Positions 37,901 through 45,896 of a DNA stretch of 64,000 bases are shown here, one piece after another. Origin of the DNA: Zoroaster sp. YZ-2022 (lineage: Eukaryota > Echinodermata > Asteroidea > Forcipulatida > Zoroasteridae); contig CM055822.1 in assembly GCA_029582265.1 (NCBI GenBank), positions 42,570,559 through 42,634,558 of the forward strand, written 5' to 3'. Positions within the stretch are counted from its first letter, which is position 1. Every line of letters starts with the position of its first letter. The position numbers and the translations under genes are program-made. The notes beneath the pieces were generated by a model. It did no database searches. It was not told where the DNA came from and worked only from the letters and a program-made list of their open reading frames with translations.

Positions 37901-40900
37901 TCAAATGGTTGAATTAACACAAAGTTATCAAGTTCACAACGATTATTACCGTATTTTAAAACAAGCTTAATATCGTAACTTATCAAAATGACAATTGAAG
38001 TGGCTTACAACTTCACGTGGCTTACACCTCCCAACGGCAGTCTTCTCTTTTCTGGCCGGCATTTTTTATCCAAAAATCATCCTAGCAAAATCTTCACTTA
38101 CGTGTAAAATTAAGCTTTCTTAGAAAACCTATATTTTTATACATTCATCACTTAAAGAAAGTTACATTAACTTCTCTACGCATGTTTTATTCTTGAACGA
38201 AAGTTCAACAAACATCTTCATAATATAAGCTTTAATTACTGACAGAAAGTTCTAGAAATTTAAAGGGACTGTCGCTTATATAAATATTCTACATTGACAG
38301 TACACGAAAGTCATTCAAACGATTTTGTGCCATTTATTATATCCCGTCCAAAATATTTATAAGTAATATTTGTATACCGTTCCCTAGAGTATACATGCAA
38401 GCATATTTAATTTCCGCGATAATTTCCGACATTAATACATGCCAGTCCAATTAACTTGTCCTGTTTAAGATGTAATGATGGTGCCTAATTAGAAATACAT
38501 CAAGTTAAGTGGTTTTTTTTTTGCTGACGTCTCAAATATCAGATTGTATGGTTTAGATTTATAGACCAGTGTACATATTGAACCTGGCGCAGTTTGACCT
38601 TTGGGGCTATTTTGTAGATATGTGATGTCATTGGTCACATCATCTATAGGATTGCTATCCATAAAAATACTAATATCTGGCCTATACAACTATTAGTAAC
38701 ACCAAGAATGTTTATGGCCGGAACTCTTGTTACTATGGAAACACTGCCCGAGTCTAGTGTAATGGTGTGACTAGTTGGAACTAATAATAATAAGGAACTA
38801 ATGTATCAGATGCTCCACTGAACAAGGGGACTGGTGGCCCTGAAGGGACATCGGTGCCATGAAATGACACTTGTATAAAATCAGTACAGTTCCAGTGTTT
38901 TAATACATGTATATATTTTGGCTATAATCATCAAAACGTAATTATACTGATTAAAACAGGCAAAACTTGAGTGGAAGTAAAATTTTCGGTTTCACAAACT
39001 GACATAAACGTAATTCACCTTAGATTAAAGGTGTCTGGACCACAAGGTTTATATCTAGACCTGACAACTGCCATCATCATTGCTATTTCTCAATCAACTT
39101 ATACAGTGAGAATCTCATTTTGTAGAGTTTTACCCACTGATTACTTTGGTGTAGTTTGTGAAGCCTCTTCTCATCATGGAAAGGAAATCTCAGCAGATTT
39201 CCAGCTCATGAGCTTTCTCAGGTTTTTCTTCAAGAAGGACACATGACTCTAACACGCTTGACTGGTCACCTTGATGCCTGCTATTGTACTACACAATCAA
39301 GCCCATGTTTTGACAAGCACCCTTGTGTGGCTTCTTTAATTCATCATGGATGACAATATACAAGTACAAACCAAGACCTCCAAGAAACTGTAAGTTTGGA
39401 CATGCCCCAACCAGTTATTATTCCAACTGTGTTGCTTCATTCAACATTGAAAGTAATCCTGGTCTATCTACAATTAATCTTACCACCATCATCTTCCCAG
39501 CCTACCCAATGTCGACCAATATCTCAACCATCGCCATTATCTCAGACTGCTTTGGGATTGTTATCCAAGTCTACTATTAGCAAAGTTCTGTTCAACGCAA
39601 GAAGTATCGTCAACAAGTTACTTCTCTTTCAAACTGAACTAGACGTCTACAAGCTTGACTTAGCTTTTATCACGGAATCTTGGCTGGACAACTCAAGACA
39701 TCATGGAGAACTCACTTCTAACTGTAATTAATTATGCTATTTTCAGAAAAGATCGTAACAGATCGAATTAATTATGATTGAAATACATACTAAACATGGT
39801 AACGACGTTGGGATGCTTGTATAGGCCTCCGAGTGCCACTGTTAAATTTTTTGAGGATTATCAATCGGTTCTTGAAAATATATCGGCATTTTACCAACAG
39901 TACATTGCCATTGCTATACTTGGTGATTTCAACATAGATTTTAAAGTGTCATCAAATAACTCCCGTATACAATCATCCTCAGTACAACGTCTCCATAATA
40001 TTTCTGATATTCTCAATTTGGTTAGTTAGTTACATTCACCACTCGTGATGGAAATTCACCTACCGATTCTGGCTCAGTTATAGATTTGTTATTTACCAAC
40101 AGACCTGACTTATTTTCAAATGTTACCCAACATTCTGGTCTTGGTAACAGTGATTATAATGGTGTTTATTTTCTTCAGACGACATTGATGTGGTATGGGA
40201 TTATTTAAAAAACATATTGTTTGCAGCTGTGAAAGATATTGTTCATATTGCCAAATGTAAAGGTAGAAAGAAACATCCTTTGATTTCTGCGGATATCATT
40301 ATTTTGTCTAAAAAGAAAAACAAAGCTTACAAAGGAGCTATCCGTAACAAGGCTAATCATAATTTAAAAGCTTCGGAATGAGGTCAAATATTTAGTTAGA
40401 CAATCGTATTATAGTATATCAATGACATGGCCATGAATTGTCCATCTAATCCTAAAAAGTTCTGGTCGTTTGTTAGTACCCAGCGTCGAAAGCGTACAAT
40501 TACAAGTTTTCAAACTTAAAATGGCGTTATTAATGATCCGGTCAATATTGCTCAGAATTTCAACCTTATTTTTCAGATAAATCTTAGTAGTAACTCTAAC
40601 AATATCATTGATATCTCATGTGATCACATTATTACTGATTTTCGTTTTTGTAACTTTTCAACAACTCCGAGTGAAGTTAAACAACTCCTTTCTGAACGTA
40701 ACATGCATAAATCTTGTGGTCCTGATGACATATCTCCAATGTTGCTTAAACTAACTTGTGATAGTTTAGCCCAGCCATTAGCTAAACTTTTTATCATTTC
40801 GCTTGCCTCTGGTGTAGTTCCTCATGAATGGAAGCTAGCAAATGTTGTTCCATTATTTAAAACTGGTGATGCTCATGTTATGTCTAATTATAGACCCATC

Positions 40901-43900
40901 TCACTTTGTTCTGTCGTTGGTAAGATTCTAGAAAGGGTTGTCTGTAAACATCTCATTAATCATATGTATAGAGGGGATTATCTCACCTACTCAACATGGG
41001 TTTTTGCCTAAGCGCTCCTGCATTACTCAATTGACACCCCTTTATCATAGCTGGGCCAATGCACTTGATGTTCCGAAACCCTTCCGCATTGATGCCATAT
41101 TTTTAGATAGGTCTAAAGCATTTGATCGTGTGAGTCATCAAGTTCTTTTAAACAAATTACATAAATATGGTGTTTGTGGTTCAATGATGGACTTGTTCAA
41201 GTCTTATCTTACAAATAGGTCGCAACGGGTTCAGTTTATGGGATCATCATCTGACTGGGCTGCAGTTCATTCTGGTGTGCCACAAGGATCTATTCTTGGA
41301 CGTTTACTTTTCAACATTTTTACTTTTGATTTGCTATTTTGTGTTTAGTCGAATCTTCATCAATATGCAGATGACACTGTTTTGTATAGAGTCATTAAAA
41401 CTCCAGATGATGAAGTGACACTCTAGAATGATCTGCAGCACATAAACACCTGGTGTAATTTAAACTGTATGGCTTTAAACCCAAATAAATGTAAACAAAT
41501 GACTGTGACCCGTTCTAGAAATCCTGCCAAACCACTTTATAATATTGGTGATTACACTTTGGAAAATGTTGATAACTACAAATACCTTGGTGTTATTATT
41601 TCTAGGGACTTAAGCTGGAAACCCATATTAACACTGTTACTTCCAAAGCCACTAGGCTAAATGGATTTATTGGTAGAGTGGCTAAAACTAGGTATCCTAA
41701 AATTCTTGTTTGACGTTATCGCTCAGTTAGCAGACACATACTTGAGTATGCAGCCCATGTCTGGTGTACTGTCCTTACTACCCAGCAAGAAACGCTCGAG
41801 AAGGTACAGAGACGTTTCACCCGTTTTTGTTTAGGCCTGCCGAGAAGGGCTTTAATTAATTCTGACAATGAAATTGAGTATTTGACAGGTGTGTCAAGTT
41901 GGGTCTTCCCTTTTTAAACAACAAAATTCATTTCCTTTCAATTGTGTTTGTTATTAAATGTTTATTTAACAAATTTGACATTCCTATTGATCTTATTCCT
42001 GTTAATCGTGGACACACTAAAGTTAAGTTTTGTCATCAAATGGTAAGGTCCAATGCTGCTCGTCATTCTCTTTTTTAAATTTTTTTAATAGATTTCCAAG
42101 GTTATGGGAAGTGCTACCAGCAGATGTTTATTTATTAATTCACTAAGAAAACATTTATTAGTCCCTGGCCTAGGAGATTCCCTCAAACTGTGTAGTATTA
42201 ACTTTTAATATTTTTGATTTTAATATTGTTTTTAAATCTCAAAGTGTACCAAAAGCCATGTTGTTTATTGTATTTTGTGTGATTCAATGTTTGTTTGCTT
42301 CCTAAGTGGTAGCATCAGGAGATCAACTCGACAGTAATTTAGTTTGGTACGTGAAATGTGAAGGACTTGGTGAATCTTTGAAGATATTGAAAATTAAAAA
42401 ATTTGGGATAGAACAGACGGAATTTCTCAGGAATATACATTTGTTAATGTTCTTTGATTAAATGATTTATTAATACTGTGGGGATACGAGAAATGCAGTG
42501 TATAATCTCTTTAATTGTTCATCCCTTTATAATGCACGTTCACGCATCATTATTGACTGTCCATCCACCACAAATACCGGCAATTCGAACAACTTTAAAT
42601 AAACACAATAAACGTTTTCTTGTGATTACAGCATGCACAGAGAGGGAGTCCATGATTTGCACGTGTAGGCCACTAGGCCGTAGTCGGGAGATGTAGAGGG
42701 CGGGAACCTGGGAACGAGGATGGAATTAATGCAGGGAAACTGGGACAGGATACATGAATATTGGTCTACACCTATTTATTGTTTACAAATATTGCCCGCT
42801 GGTCTAAAGCTACAAATGAAGCAGTTTCAAGTGCATGGAAAAAATGATTACATGTAAGATTCTTGTTTTCTGTTGCCGCCAGTCTATTGCTAGTTTGGCG
42901 CCAACATTCCGCCGCACCCCTTGCATTCACATATTGACGACGTATGTTATGTTGAATAGGCCTACTGACCTACGTGACGTAATAATTAAAAATAAAGCAA
43001 CGCGGACACAAGATAAGTTTAAACAGTTGACTTTTATTTAATCAATCTTAGGCTACATCAAATTGTTATTAGATATTTATTTTTATTTATTTATTTATTT
43101 TTTGTATTTTATTTTTATTATATTATTAGCGTTATCGTTACCGTTATCGTTGTTGTTATCGTTACTATATTAATTTGTTTACTCTTTCACATGCAGTTTC
43201 ATTTGCTACAGCAGGTATAACACGCGTCATAAATCCCTTTCTATTTTTATCACGTATGGGTAAGGCTGTGCATTTTCGGTTATTTCGAAACCGGACATCC
43301 GAAATTGGAAATCTTGGGATACCCGGTTATCGGTAAACAAATTTGTAACAACACATAAATATTCCTAAGTGTATAAAATAACCAATATGAACACAAGTTT
43401 CTCTTGTTTTACTAGAGTCATAATAAATGTGGACTTAATGAAATATTTTCCCGCCTCTATATTAAACACGACTCGTACGATGCCCCCAACACATTGTGTG
43501 GACATTTTAAAAAGTCGTTTGCGGGTAATTGGAACCGAGAATGGAATCGGGTAATGACAGTTTCAGTCAGGTATCCGGGGGTACCCAGATACTCGGCACA
43601 GCCTTACACATTGGCCTCGCGGGCTAGATGCTGCTGCAGTATTTTAACAAAATCACGACGGGAAATCAGAAAGGAATCGGACACAATAAAGTTTTCTCAC
43701 TATCTGTCTGTCCGTCTCCCTGAAATGTTGATTGTCTTGTTTTATATAGGCCTAAAATATAAATAATTAAAATTTACATACCTCCTTTGTCACACACGGA
43801 TGGCCGAAGCTGTTTAATGACACTCGGCTGCAAAACAAAGCAGATGATAAATGTAATTAACATAACAATAATTGATATAATGCTGATCCGAAACAGCTTT

Positions 43901-45896
43901 TAAAGGGAGTATAAACCAATTATTATATACAAATCTGAAGTAGATGACCAGTCAGCGATCCAATTCTACATTATATGCATTTTCGTTTTTTCTTCTTTAA
44001 AACCTACACAATGAAATAAGACGAATACTTTCATAGGTTGTCTTTTTTGTACAGTAATACACTGCCTTTAACTCTTTCTCTCCGGAATTAATTAGGTGTT
44101 TGTGCGACGGCGCAACCACCTCTTTGAAATTGTTCGGTTTTTAGGTGTTCGCGTGCGACAGCGCGCGATCACCTAATTGCTTCTGTTCACTCAAAAGGAA
44201 ATGTTTATGTCAATTTTAGCAGTACAGCTCACTCAAAAAATAGCATTTTACAGAGTGGTCTTTTTGTATTGCAATCGTGTGTTGAATTGCAATAACATTC
44301 ATTTACTGAATTTCAATAACATTCAATTACTAAATTAAAAGTCAGGCACTTTGGACTTGAAATGGCTCATTAAGTTGCGATCGTTTGGTTAAAAGAAAGT
44401 CGATGCGCGATCGATTCGCTGATATTAGATAACGAAAAGTTTGTTACAACCTATAGATCTATATACAAATGGAAATACTTTGACACTCGGTTTACACCAG
44501 AAGCAAACACACCGTATTTGCAAACCCTACAATCCAATCAATAATAACAACAAATATAACTGAAAAGCTCCTATAATATTAATTTTGAATGGGTTACCTA
44601 AAGTATCAAATCTAACTGACACAATGTCCTATAGGGTCATTCCATGCCAACTCACCTAGAGGTTGTCAGTGATCGACTCAGATTTTGCTGATTTTTTTCA
44701 ACATACCTCTATGGGAGTAATGAACACACAACAAATTTTTGCTCTCAACTCCAAGTAGTTTCCGAGATATGGGCCCTGAAAAATATAGCCACGCCCCCTT
44801 TTCTCCCAAGTTGCGTCAGTGATTTTTTTGCATTTTCAGAGGCCTACATCTCAACATTGTGTGAAGGTATTTTGCTGCAAATTGTTACACAGGGTGAATG
44901 ACACCCAGTCTGCTAGAATCCGTCAAAGGTAGTATACAATTACATCTACCTTTCAAGTCAGGGGTCATTGCCATTTTTGGGCCCCTCTGGTGACGAGTGG
45001 TCAGATTGCTTTTTATCTTTTTTTTATGCGTACAATCTCGGTGCATATGTCTGCCTCACACAAGGATGGACCAATCATTAGAGGTTTGCCTGGGGTTTGA
45101 AGATGTCAAAAATGTATTTAACAAAATAAAAAAAATAAAAATAAATAAAACCTCCTTCTAATGGATGGTTGACCAGGTGGGCTACTACCCATGTAACTGA
45201 AAAGTACACCACTGGTGTTCATATTGAGCAACATATTGAGCCAAATATAAACAACCATAGAAAACTAGAAATTGACACTGCTGGAGTTATTTCAACACCA
45301 CAGAGGTATATTGCTACTGGTACCTTAATTAAATTTCACTTCTAACCTACAAATCTGCTATGCAGTTCTATTTATTGATATTGGCCTCCGGGTTTCGTAT
45401 ACCCAGTTGCTCGAGTAACAATGCAAGTGCCTTGTATCACATTGTAATAATATAATTTTCTTTCAGAATTCAGATAATTTCACCGGTTTCTTTATTGGCC
45501 CTTATTATTTCAAAGTGGAATAAATATTGCTCCAAAGAACGGACACAAATATTTAAAACGAAATTAACAGTTTACCTTCTCCGGTCCGTAATAATATGTG
45601 TCCTTCTTCTCAGCGAGGGCCTGAGGGAACTGCGACGCTGAAGCCCCGTTCAGCTCACACAGCTTGTCCCGGTCCGAGTAGTTGAGAGAGAAACAACGAG
45701 TATTAGACAGACACAAATTGCTGCACCTGATAATGGAAATCCCTGTCAAGTTGCGGTATCCGTGCCCCTGCAGGATCAGGTTGGCTATGCCACTGAAATG
45801 CAGGCTACGCGAGTTACTAACGGTCGCGTCTTGACAGGAGCTGGCAGCCTCGGCCGACAGGCAATGAATGATCACCAACAAGAGAAGACGAAACAT
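7414..45896 (-). CDS. Secreted PAN/apple-domain protein, six-exon gene copy 1
   Basis: Predicted 310-aa secreted protein built from six exons: 45896..45576, 43827..43782, 13530..13367, 10485..10310, 9015..8843, 7466..7414. All introns are GT-AG and the junction phases agree (0, 1, 0, 2, 1). Residues 1-18 form a signal peptide (MFRLLLLVIIHC). Residues ~20-110 form a PAN/apple-like domain with Cys 21, 58, 62, 68 and 80 and sequons at N49 and N72. Residues ~124-310 carry motifs WQLVFKG, LYDMW, SSWFDKERL, RRFFINKNYGG, DAGW, QWE and ADYLTIHV, a pattern I recognise from uncharacterised secreted proteins of lancelets, echinoderms, corals and molluscs. The function is unknown; carbohydrate or protein binding outside the cell is inferred. 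Intron 2 (30 kb) is unusually long. Extra exons inside it cannot be excluded. Confidence 0.75.
7467..8842 (-). other. Intron 5 of PAN gene copy 1
   Basis: About 1.38 kb of AT-rich intron, collinear with copy B 52193..53601. It contains an 88-codon minus-strand frame (7923..7657) that survives in copy B, but no splice or domain evidence supports coding. No mobile element was recognised. Confidence 0.6.
8843..9015 (-). CDS. PAN gene copy 1, exon 5
   Basis: 173 nt between the acceptor TCGTAATTCAG and the donor GTAAAG. It encodes KRRFFINKNYGGC, then DAGWLVVVD, VCQWEN and YPVILYS. The two Cys (positions ~249 and 265 of the protein) are probably disulfide partners. This is the best conserved block of the family (RRFFI, YGGC, GW, C-x-WE, P-x-x-YS). 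It enters with two carried-over bases (CA) and leaves one base for exon 6. Confidence 0.85.
9016..10309 (-). other. Intron 4 of PAN gene copy 1
   Basis: About 1.3 kb of non-coding sequence with a (TTTA)n run at ~10019..10042. The corresponding copy B intron is larger because of a SINE dimer at 54950..55462. No gene was seen. Confidence 0.6.
10310..10485 (-). CDS. PAN gene copy 1, exon 4
   Basis: 176 nt. The acceptor is CCTTTATTCAG and the donor GTAAGT. It starts in phase 0 directly after CGA of exon 3. It encodes VKFSLYDHTGVKVELIF, then a Ser-rich ESDISSWFDKERL, SSPWNDL and KYFSVFGHAQQ. This corresponds to the family's 'FNG..S..WF...RL..S.W.DL....NYFS..GH' stretch. It has 58 full codons plus two bases. 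Confidence 0.85.
10486..13366 (-). other. Intron 3 of PAN gene copy 1
   Basis: About 2.9 kb, collinear with copy B 55712..58383 except for the MITE at 12847..13047. Part of it (11690..12060) has a third, diverged copy at 37541..38465 inside intron 2. No coding signal was seen. Confidence 0.6.
12847..13047. repeat. 201-bp MITE present only in copy A
   Basis: Bounded by CACTGTAAGAAAT and ATTTTTTACAGTG as imperfect terminal inverted repeats. The interior repeats TTGCCCAA and GTTGATATGTTG motifs in both orientations and has no open frame. Copy B at ~58067 lacks it, reading straight through CCCAACAACG. The superfamily is not certain. Confidence 0.65.
13367..13530 (-). CDS. PAN gene copy 1, exon 3
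   Basis: 164 nt. The acceptor is TTTCCTTTGCAG and the donor GTAGGT; copy B has the consensus GTAAGT here. A base carried from exon 2 completes Asp, then SEWQLVFKGMAGK, LYDMW, TWNEDLEVKGNC and VFEAWRNGQLNIQR follow. The WQLVFKG start and LYDxW motif mark the beginning of the C-terminal domain. It has 54 codons plus two bases and exits in phase 0. Confidence 0.85.
14715..14917 (+). repeat. Left terminal inverted repeat of the mariner
   Basis: About 203 bp, matching the reverse complement of 15945..16148 over nearly the whole length with a few substitutions and small indels. Shared inner text includes TTTGAAAGATACACCTTTCC and GACGATGGGACCAAG. Confidence 0.9.
15100..15830 (-). pseudogene. Mariner (DD41D) transposase, broken
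   Basis: Catalytic part of a Tc1/mariner-type DDE transposase read from 15830 down. Motifs seen: IIGDEAGFSLDG (first Asp), WWAQDGAPAH (second Asp) and SPDLTPCDFYL (third Asp). Between the second and third Asp are 41 residues, i.e. DD41D, recalled for the rosa/Visitor branch. The N-terminal helix-turn-helix part is mostly missing. A frameshift lies in the T-run near 15435, between VGPVFF and FFQGNLNS. After CDFYL the usual Trp codon is TGA. It is non-functional. Confidence 0.85.
15945..16148 (-). repeat. Right terminal inverted repeat of the mariner
   Basis: Mirror of 14715..14917. It ends in TTTTTTTGAGACACAATG before TTTA. The outermost two or three bases differ from the left end, so the exact border is uncertain by 2 bases. 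Confidence 0.88.
18834..20661. other. Unique sequence between outer and inner left arms
   Basis: 1.8 kb with no counterpart in the right half of the inverted repeat. Open frames of 60-75 codons occur, with no domain, splice pattern or repeat recognised. It includes short GC-richer stretches near 20200..20460. Confidence 0.4.
20662..20891 (+). repeat. Inner inverted repeat, left arm part 1
   Basis: Matches the reverse complement of ~26370..26599 (shared text: CACCCATGAGAATCTCCTGG mirrored, and CCCAGCGTGTTTTTAATTA). The arm continues at 24441 after an insertion. Confidence 0.88.
21567..22646 (+). mobile_element. Nested HINE-like element, complete
   Basis: Starts AGGTGTTCG with the hairpin partner CGAACACCT. 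The 148-bp repeats lie in the middle. It ends CTCGAACACCT, then the hairpin GTGTTTGT/ACAAACAC and CTAG followed by T. The same layout as the outer copy with different hairpin sequence supports real 5' and 3' termini. Non-coding. Confidence 0.65.
21773..22250 (+). repeat. 148-bp minisatellite inside HINE
   Basis: About three units. The marker CCGGAAGTCAAA recurs at 21920, 22068 and 22216 (148-base steps), each with ATATCTCA, ACCACAA and TTAATTGTCAA. Each unit junction holds the palindrome ACTTCCTG...CGGAAGT. Related diverged units occur at 21130..21370 and ~24050..24170. Confidence 0.85.
22871..22995 (+). repeat. Half copy of the foldback element, with hammerhead-like core
   Basis: Carries the 34-nt core (22876..22909: CTGAGGA, stem CGATCAG, loop AGCATA, stem CTGATCG, AAACGTC) and the right arm of the 49.05-kb foldback (CAATTGAGATTCCACATGG, CCGCAATTAGTCTTACTT). 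The left arm is missing. Confidence 0.6.
23929..23988 (+). repeat. Three 20-bp tandem repeats
   Basis: Three near-identical copies of the unit ATAAACGTTGTGACATCATG (the first begins GT) in the 3' part of the HINE composite. Slippage product. Confidence 0.9.
24441..24665 (+). repeat. Inner inverted repeat, left arm part 2
   Basis: Matches the reverse complement of ~26071..26370, which has about 70 extra bases. Shared text includes CGAGTCCCTTCATCATTTCA, and CAGGACTTACCGTACCGTG in mirrored form. Confidence 0.85.
24666..26070. other. Spacer at the centre of the inverted repeat
   Basis: 1.4 kb single-copy sequence between the inner arms. It contains an (ATT)n run at ~25019..25029 and short open frames on both strands. 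No gene was recognised. Confidence 0.45.
26071..26599 (-). repeat. Inner inverted repeat, right arm
   Basis: Mirror of 24665..24441 followed by 20891..20662, without the 3.55-kb insertion. It therefore documents the pre-insertion site. It ends abruptly at the start of the 42-bp minisatellite. Confidence 0.88.
26612..27576. repeat. 42-bp self-complementary minisatellite, 23 units
   Basis: Units start every 42 bases from 26612 (one is 41 bases, at 27158). Each reads GATAGGAATGGAAGGTTTGC then AATTGTAACCTTTCCATTCCAA. GGAATGGAAGGTT pairs with AACCTTTCCATTCC (one bulged T), so every unit is a hairpin with a 9-base loop. Variant units with ATCTCTCCATTACCA occur in a pattern (10, 12, 15, 17). Because 42 is 14 codons, long frames exist on both strands. 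They are by-products of the repeat. Confidence 0.97.
27577..28131. other. AT-rich sequence, nothing recognised
   Basis: 550 bases with poly-A/T stretches between the minisatellite and the right outer arm. It has no counterpart in the left half. Confidence 0.5.
28132..31886 (-). repeat. Large inverted repeat, right outer arm
   Basis: Reverse complement of 18833..14338. It lacks the mariner but carries an L1 tail inserted at 28886..29560. Similarity to the left arm is high by eye, with scattered single-base changes and small indels. Confidence 0.88.
28886..29560 (-). mobile_element. 5'-truncated L1-type LINE tail
   Basis: Same family as 59576..63540. It carries the last ~175 codons of ORF2, including the Cys/His motif CTFCNNEEETLIHLFC, followed by ATCCCGGGGGAT (minus strand ATCCCCCGGGAT), an A-run and a (TA)n tail. 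Target-site duplication ATGGAAAATAT lies at 28875..28885 and 29569..29579. The left arm near 18085 shows the unoccupied site. Truncation at the 5' end is typical of target-primed reverse transcription. The frame is open for 176 codons but lacks reverse transcriptase. Confidence 0.9.
31887..32276. other. Intron sequence, nothing recognised
   Basis: AT-rich stretch right of the inverted repeat with no element or exon seen. Confidence 0.4.
32277..32400. repeat. (GACTCG)n imperfect hexamer array
   Basis: Repeats of GACTCG/GACTTG with an internal palindrome around GGACTCGAGTCC. A similar array lies at 34740..34815. Confidence 0.85.
33574..34359. repeat. ~780-bp element with CTACACGGTGTAGTAGGT termini
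   Basis: The left end GCACATCTACACGGTGTAG (33587 on) is mirrored by CTACACGGTGTAGTTGTGC at the right (ending 34345). Homology extends outward to a GCGCG/CGCGT border. The tip of each TIR is itself palindromic (CTACACGGTGTAG). No coding frame. Confidence 0.6.
33944..33990 (+). other. G-run cluster, possible G-quadruplex
   Basis: Runs of about 11, 5 and 10 consecutive G within 47 bases on the plus strand, enough for an intramolecular G4 if the long runs split. Confidence 0.4.
34740..34815. repeat. (GACTCG/GACTTG)n array
   Basis: Second imperfect hexamer array, related to 32277..32400. Confidence 0.8.
34900..35869. other. Intron sequence, nothing recognised
   Basis: No exon or repeat was identified except a short CGATGACCAGAAAT motif at 35138, also seen (inverted) at 33129 and at 10003. 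Confidence 0.4.
35870..36953 (+). pseudogene. Decayed member of the 'SRWLT' uncharacterised ORF family
   Basis: Fragments in different frames: PVDQLLEMCSQLEW (~35900), LLYRFVQVNIIAE then GPLCHSRWLTSAEIIMCLDV (36190..36330), and VSEASQAVHGQDQ-TDGFIRQRIASRS (36775..36860). Order and motifs (HxRWLT followed by a hydrophobic LYV-like stretch, then VSEAS..V.G...DGFIR.R..SR) recall an unnamed, widely dispersed animal ORF family often annotated as uncharacterised protein, probably mobile-element derived. Frame changes between blocks show it is broken. An intact spliced gene is less likely. The family assignment is from memory. Confidence 0.4.
36954..37540. other. Intron sequence, nothing recognised
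   Basis: AT-rich, short frames only. Confidence 0.4.
37541..38465. repeat. Older mosaic copy of PAN-gene intron sequence
   Basis: 37541..37780 and 38285..38465 match intron 3 of copy A (about 11690..12060, direct). Between them, 37785..38050 matches 13880..14120 in inverted orientation (shared GATTTCTGGAG/CTCCAGAAAT and GCCGTTTGAAGGTGTAAGCC-like text). It is more diverged than copy B, so it comes from an earlier rearrangement. No exon 3 is present in it. Confidence 0.65.
38466..39319. other. Intron sequence upstream of the CR1-like LINE
   Basis: Contains a 91-codon plus-strand frame (38971..39246) with no recognised domain. It may be LINE 5' region. Nothing else was seen. Confidence 0.35.
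39320..42250 (+). mobile_element. Decayed CR1/jockey-type LINE
   Basis: Broken ORF2 in several frames. Endonuclease remnants: LFNARSIVNKL, FITESWLD, CLYRPP and ILGDFNIDF. Reverse transcriptase: GPDDISPMLLK, NYRPISLCSVVGKILE, FLDRSKAFDRVSHQ (motif A), GVPQGSILG (B), QYADDTVLY (C), NPNKCKQM and YKYLGV. Stops and frameshifts occur near 39.73, 40.03, 41.0, 41.35 and 41.43 kb. It ends around 42.2 kb without a clear poly-A. The order EN-RT and motif wording fit the CR1/L2/Rex1-jockey group. Inactive. Confidence 0.85.
39443..39466 (+). other. Degenerate 2A-like motif at LINE ORF start
   Basis: Codons read N-I-E-S-N-P-G-L. The 2A ribosome-skipping consensus is D-x-E-x-N-P-G-P, so Asp and the final Pro are changed. 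Such motifs are known near the start of ORF2 in APE-type LINEs of sea urchin, lancelet and molluscs. As written it should not promote skipping. Confidence 0.5.
42251..43781. other. Intron 2, proximal part
   Basis: No gene recognised. It contains an ATTT-rich run at 43078..43130 and GTTATC/GTTACC repeats at ~43127..43165. Confidence 0.45.
43782..43827 (-). CDS. PAN gene copy 1, exon 2
   Basis: Small 46-nt exon between the acceptor TTTGTTTTGCAG and the donor GTATGT. Read in phase 0 from exon 1 it gives PSVIKQLRPSVCDKG plus one base, which joins AT of exon 3 to make Asp. The single Cys (about residue 119) may close the PAN domain. Strong splice sites and phase agreement on both sides support it despite its size. 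Confidence 0.75.
44094..44174 (+). repeat. Two HINE-type 5' hairpin ends in tandem
   Basis: AGGTGTTTG...CAACCACCT (44094..44121) and AGGTGTTCGCG...CGCGATCACCT (44143..44174), both with a GCGACGGCG/GCGACAGCG loop. Between them is CTTTGAAATTGTTCGG, like the CTTGATATTGTTCG that follows the hairpin at 20892 and 21567. These are 5' stubs without bodies. Confidence 0.6.
44635..45075. repeat. Probable dispersed repeat
   Basis: It begins GGGTCATTCCATGCCAACTC, wording I recall from dispersed invertebrate repeats, and has alternating GC-rich blocks and no reading frame. Borders and class are uncertain. Confidence 0.25.
45576..45896 (-). CDS. PAN gene copy 1, exon 1 (signal peptide + PAN domain)
   Basis: 107 codons from ATG at 45896 to the donor GAGAAG|GTAAAC. 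The start was chosen because MFRLLLLVIIHCLSAEAA is a typical signal peptide; an upstream in-frame ATG at 45986 would bury it. The mature part begins SSCQDATV. PAN/apple features: SLHFSGIANLIL, CSNLCLSNTRCFSLNY, KLCELN and KKDTYYYGP, with C58, C62, C68 and C80 as likely core disulfide residues. Two N-glycosylation sequons (NLT, NYS). CCACAG at ~45906 could be a 5' UTR acceptor. Confidence 0.85.

Larger units (their letters stand above)
43828..45575 (-). other. Intron 1 of PAN gene copy 1
   Basis: 1.75 kb. It carries two HINE-type 5' hairpins (44094..44174) and a probable dispersed repeat (44635..45075). Confidence 0.6.

Noticed and set aside
38971..39246. 91-codon plus-strand frame upstream of the CR1-like LINE
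   Set aside because: No recognised domain, no splice context. It may be LINE 5' sequence, but this could not be supported.
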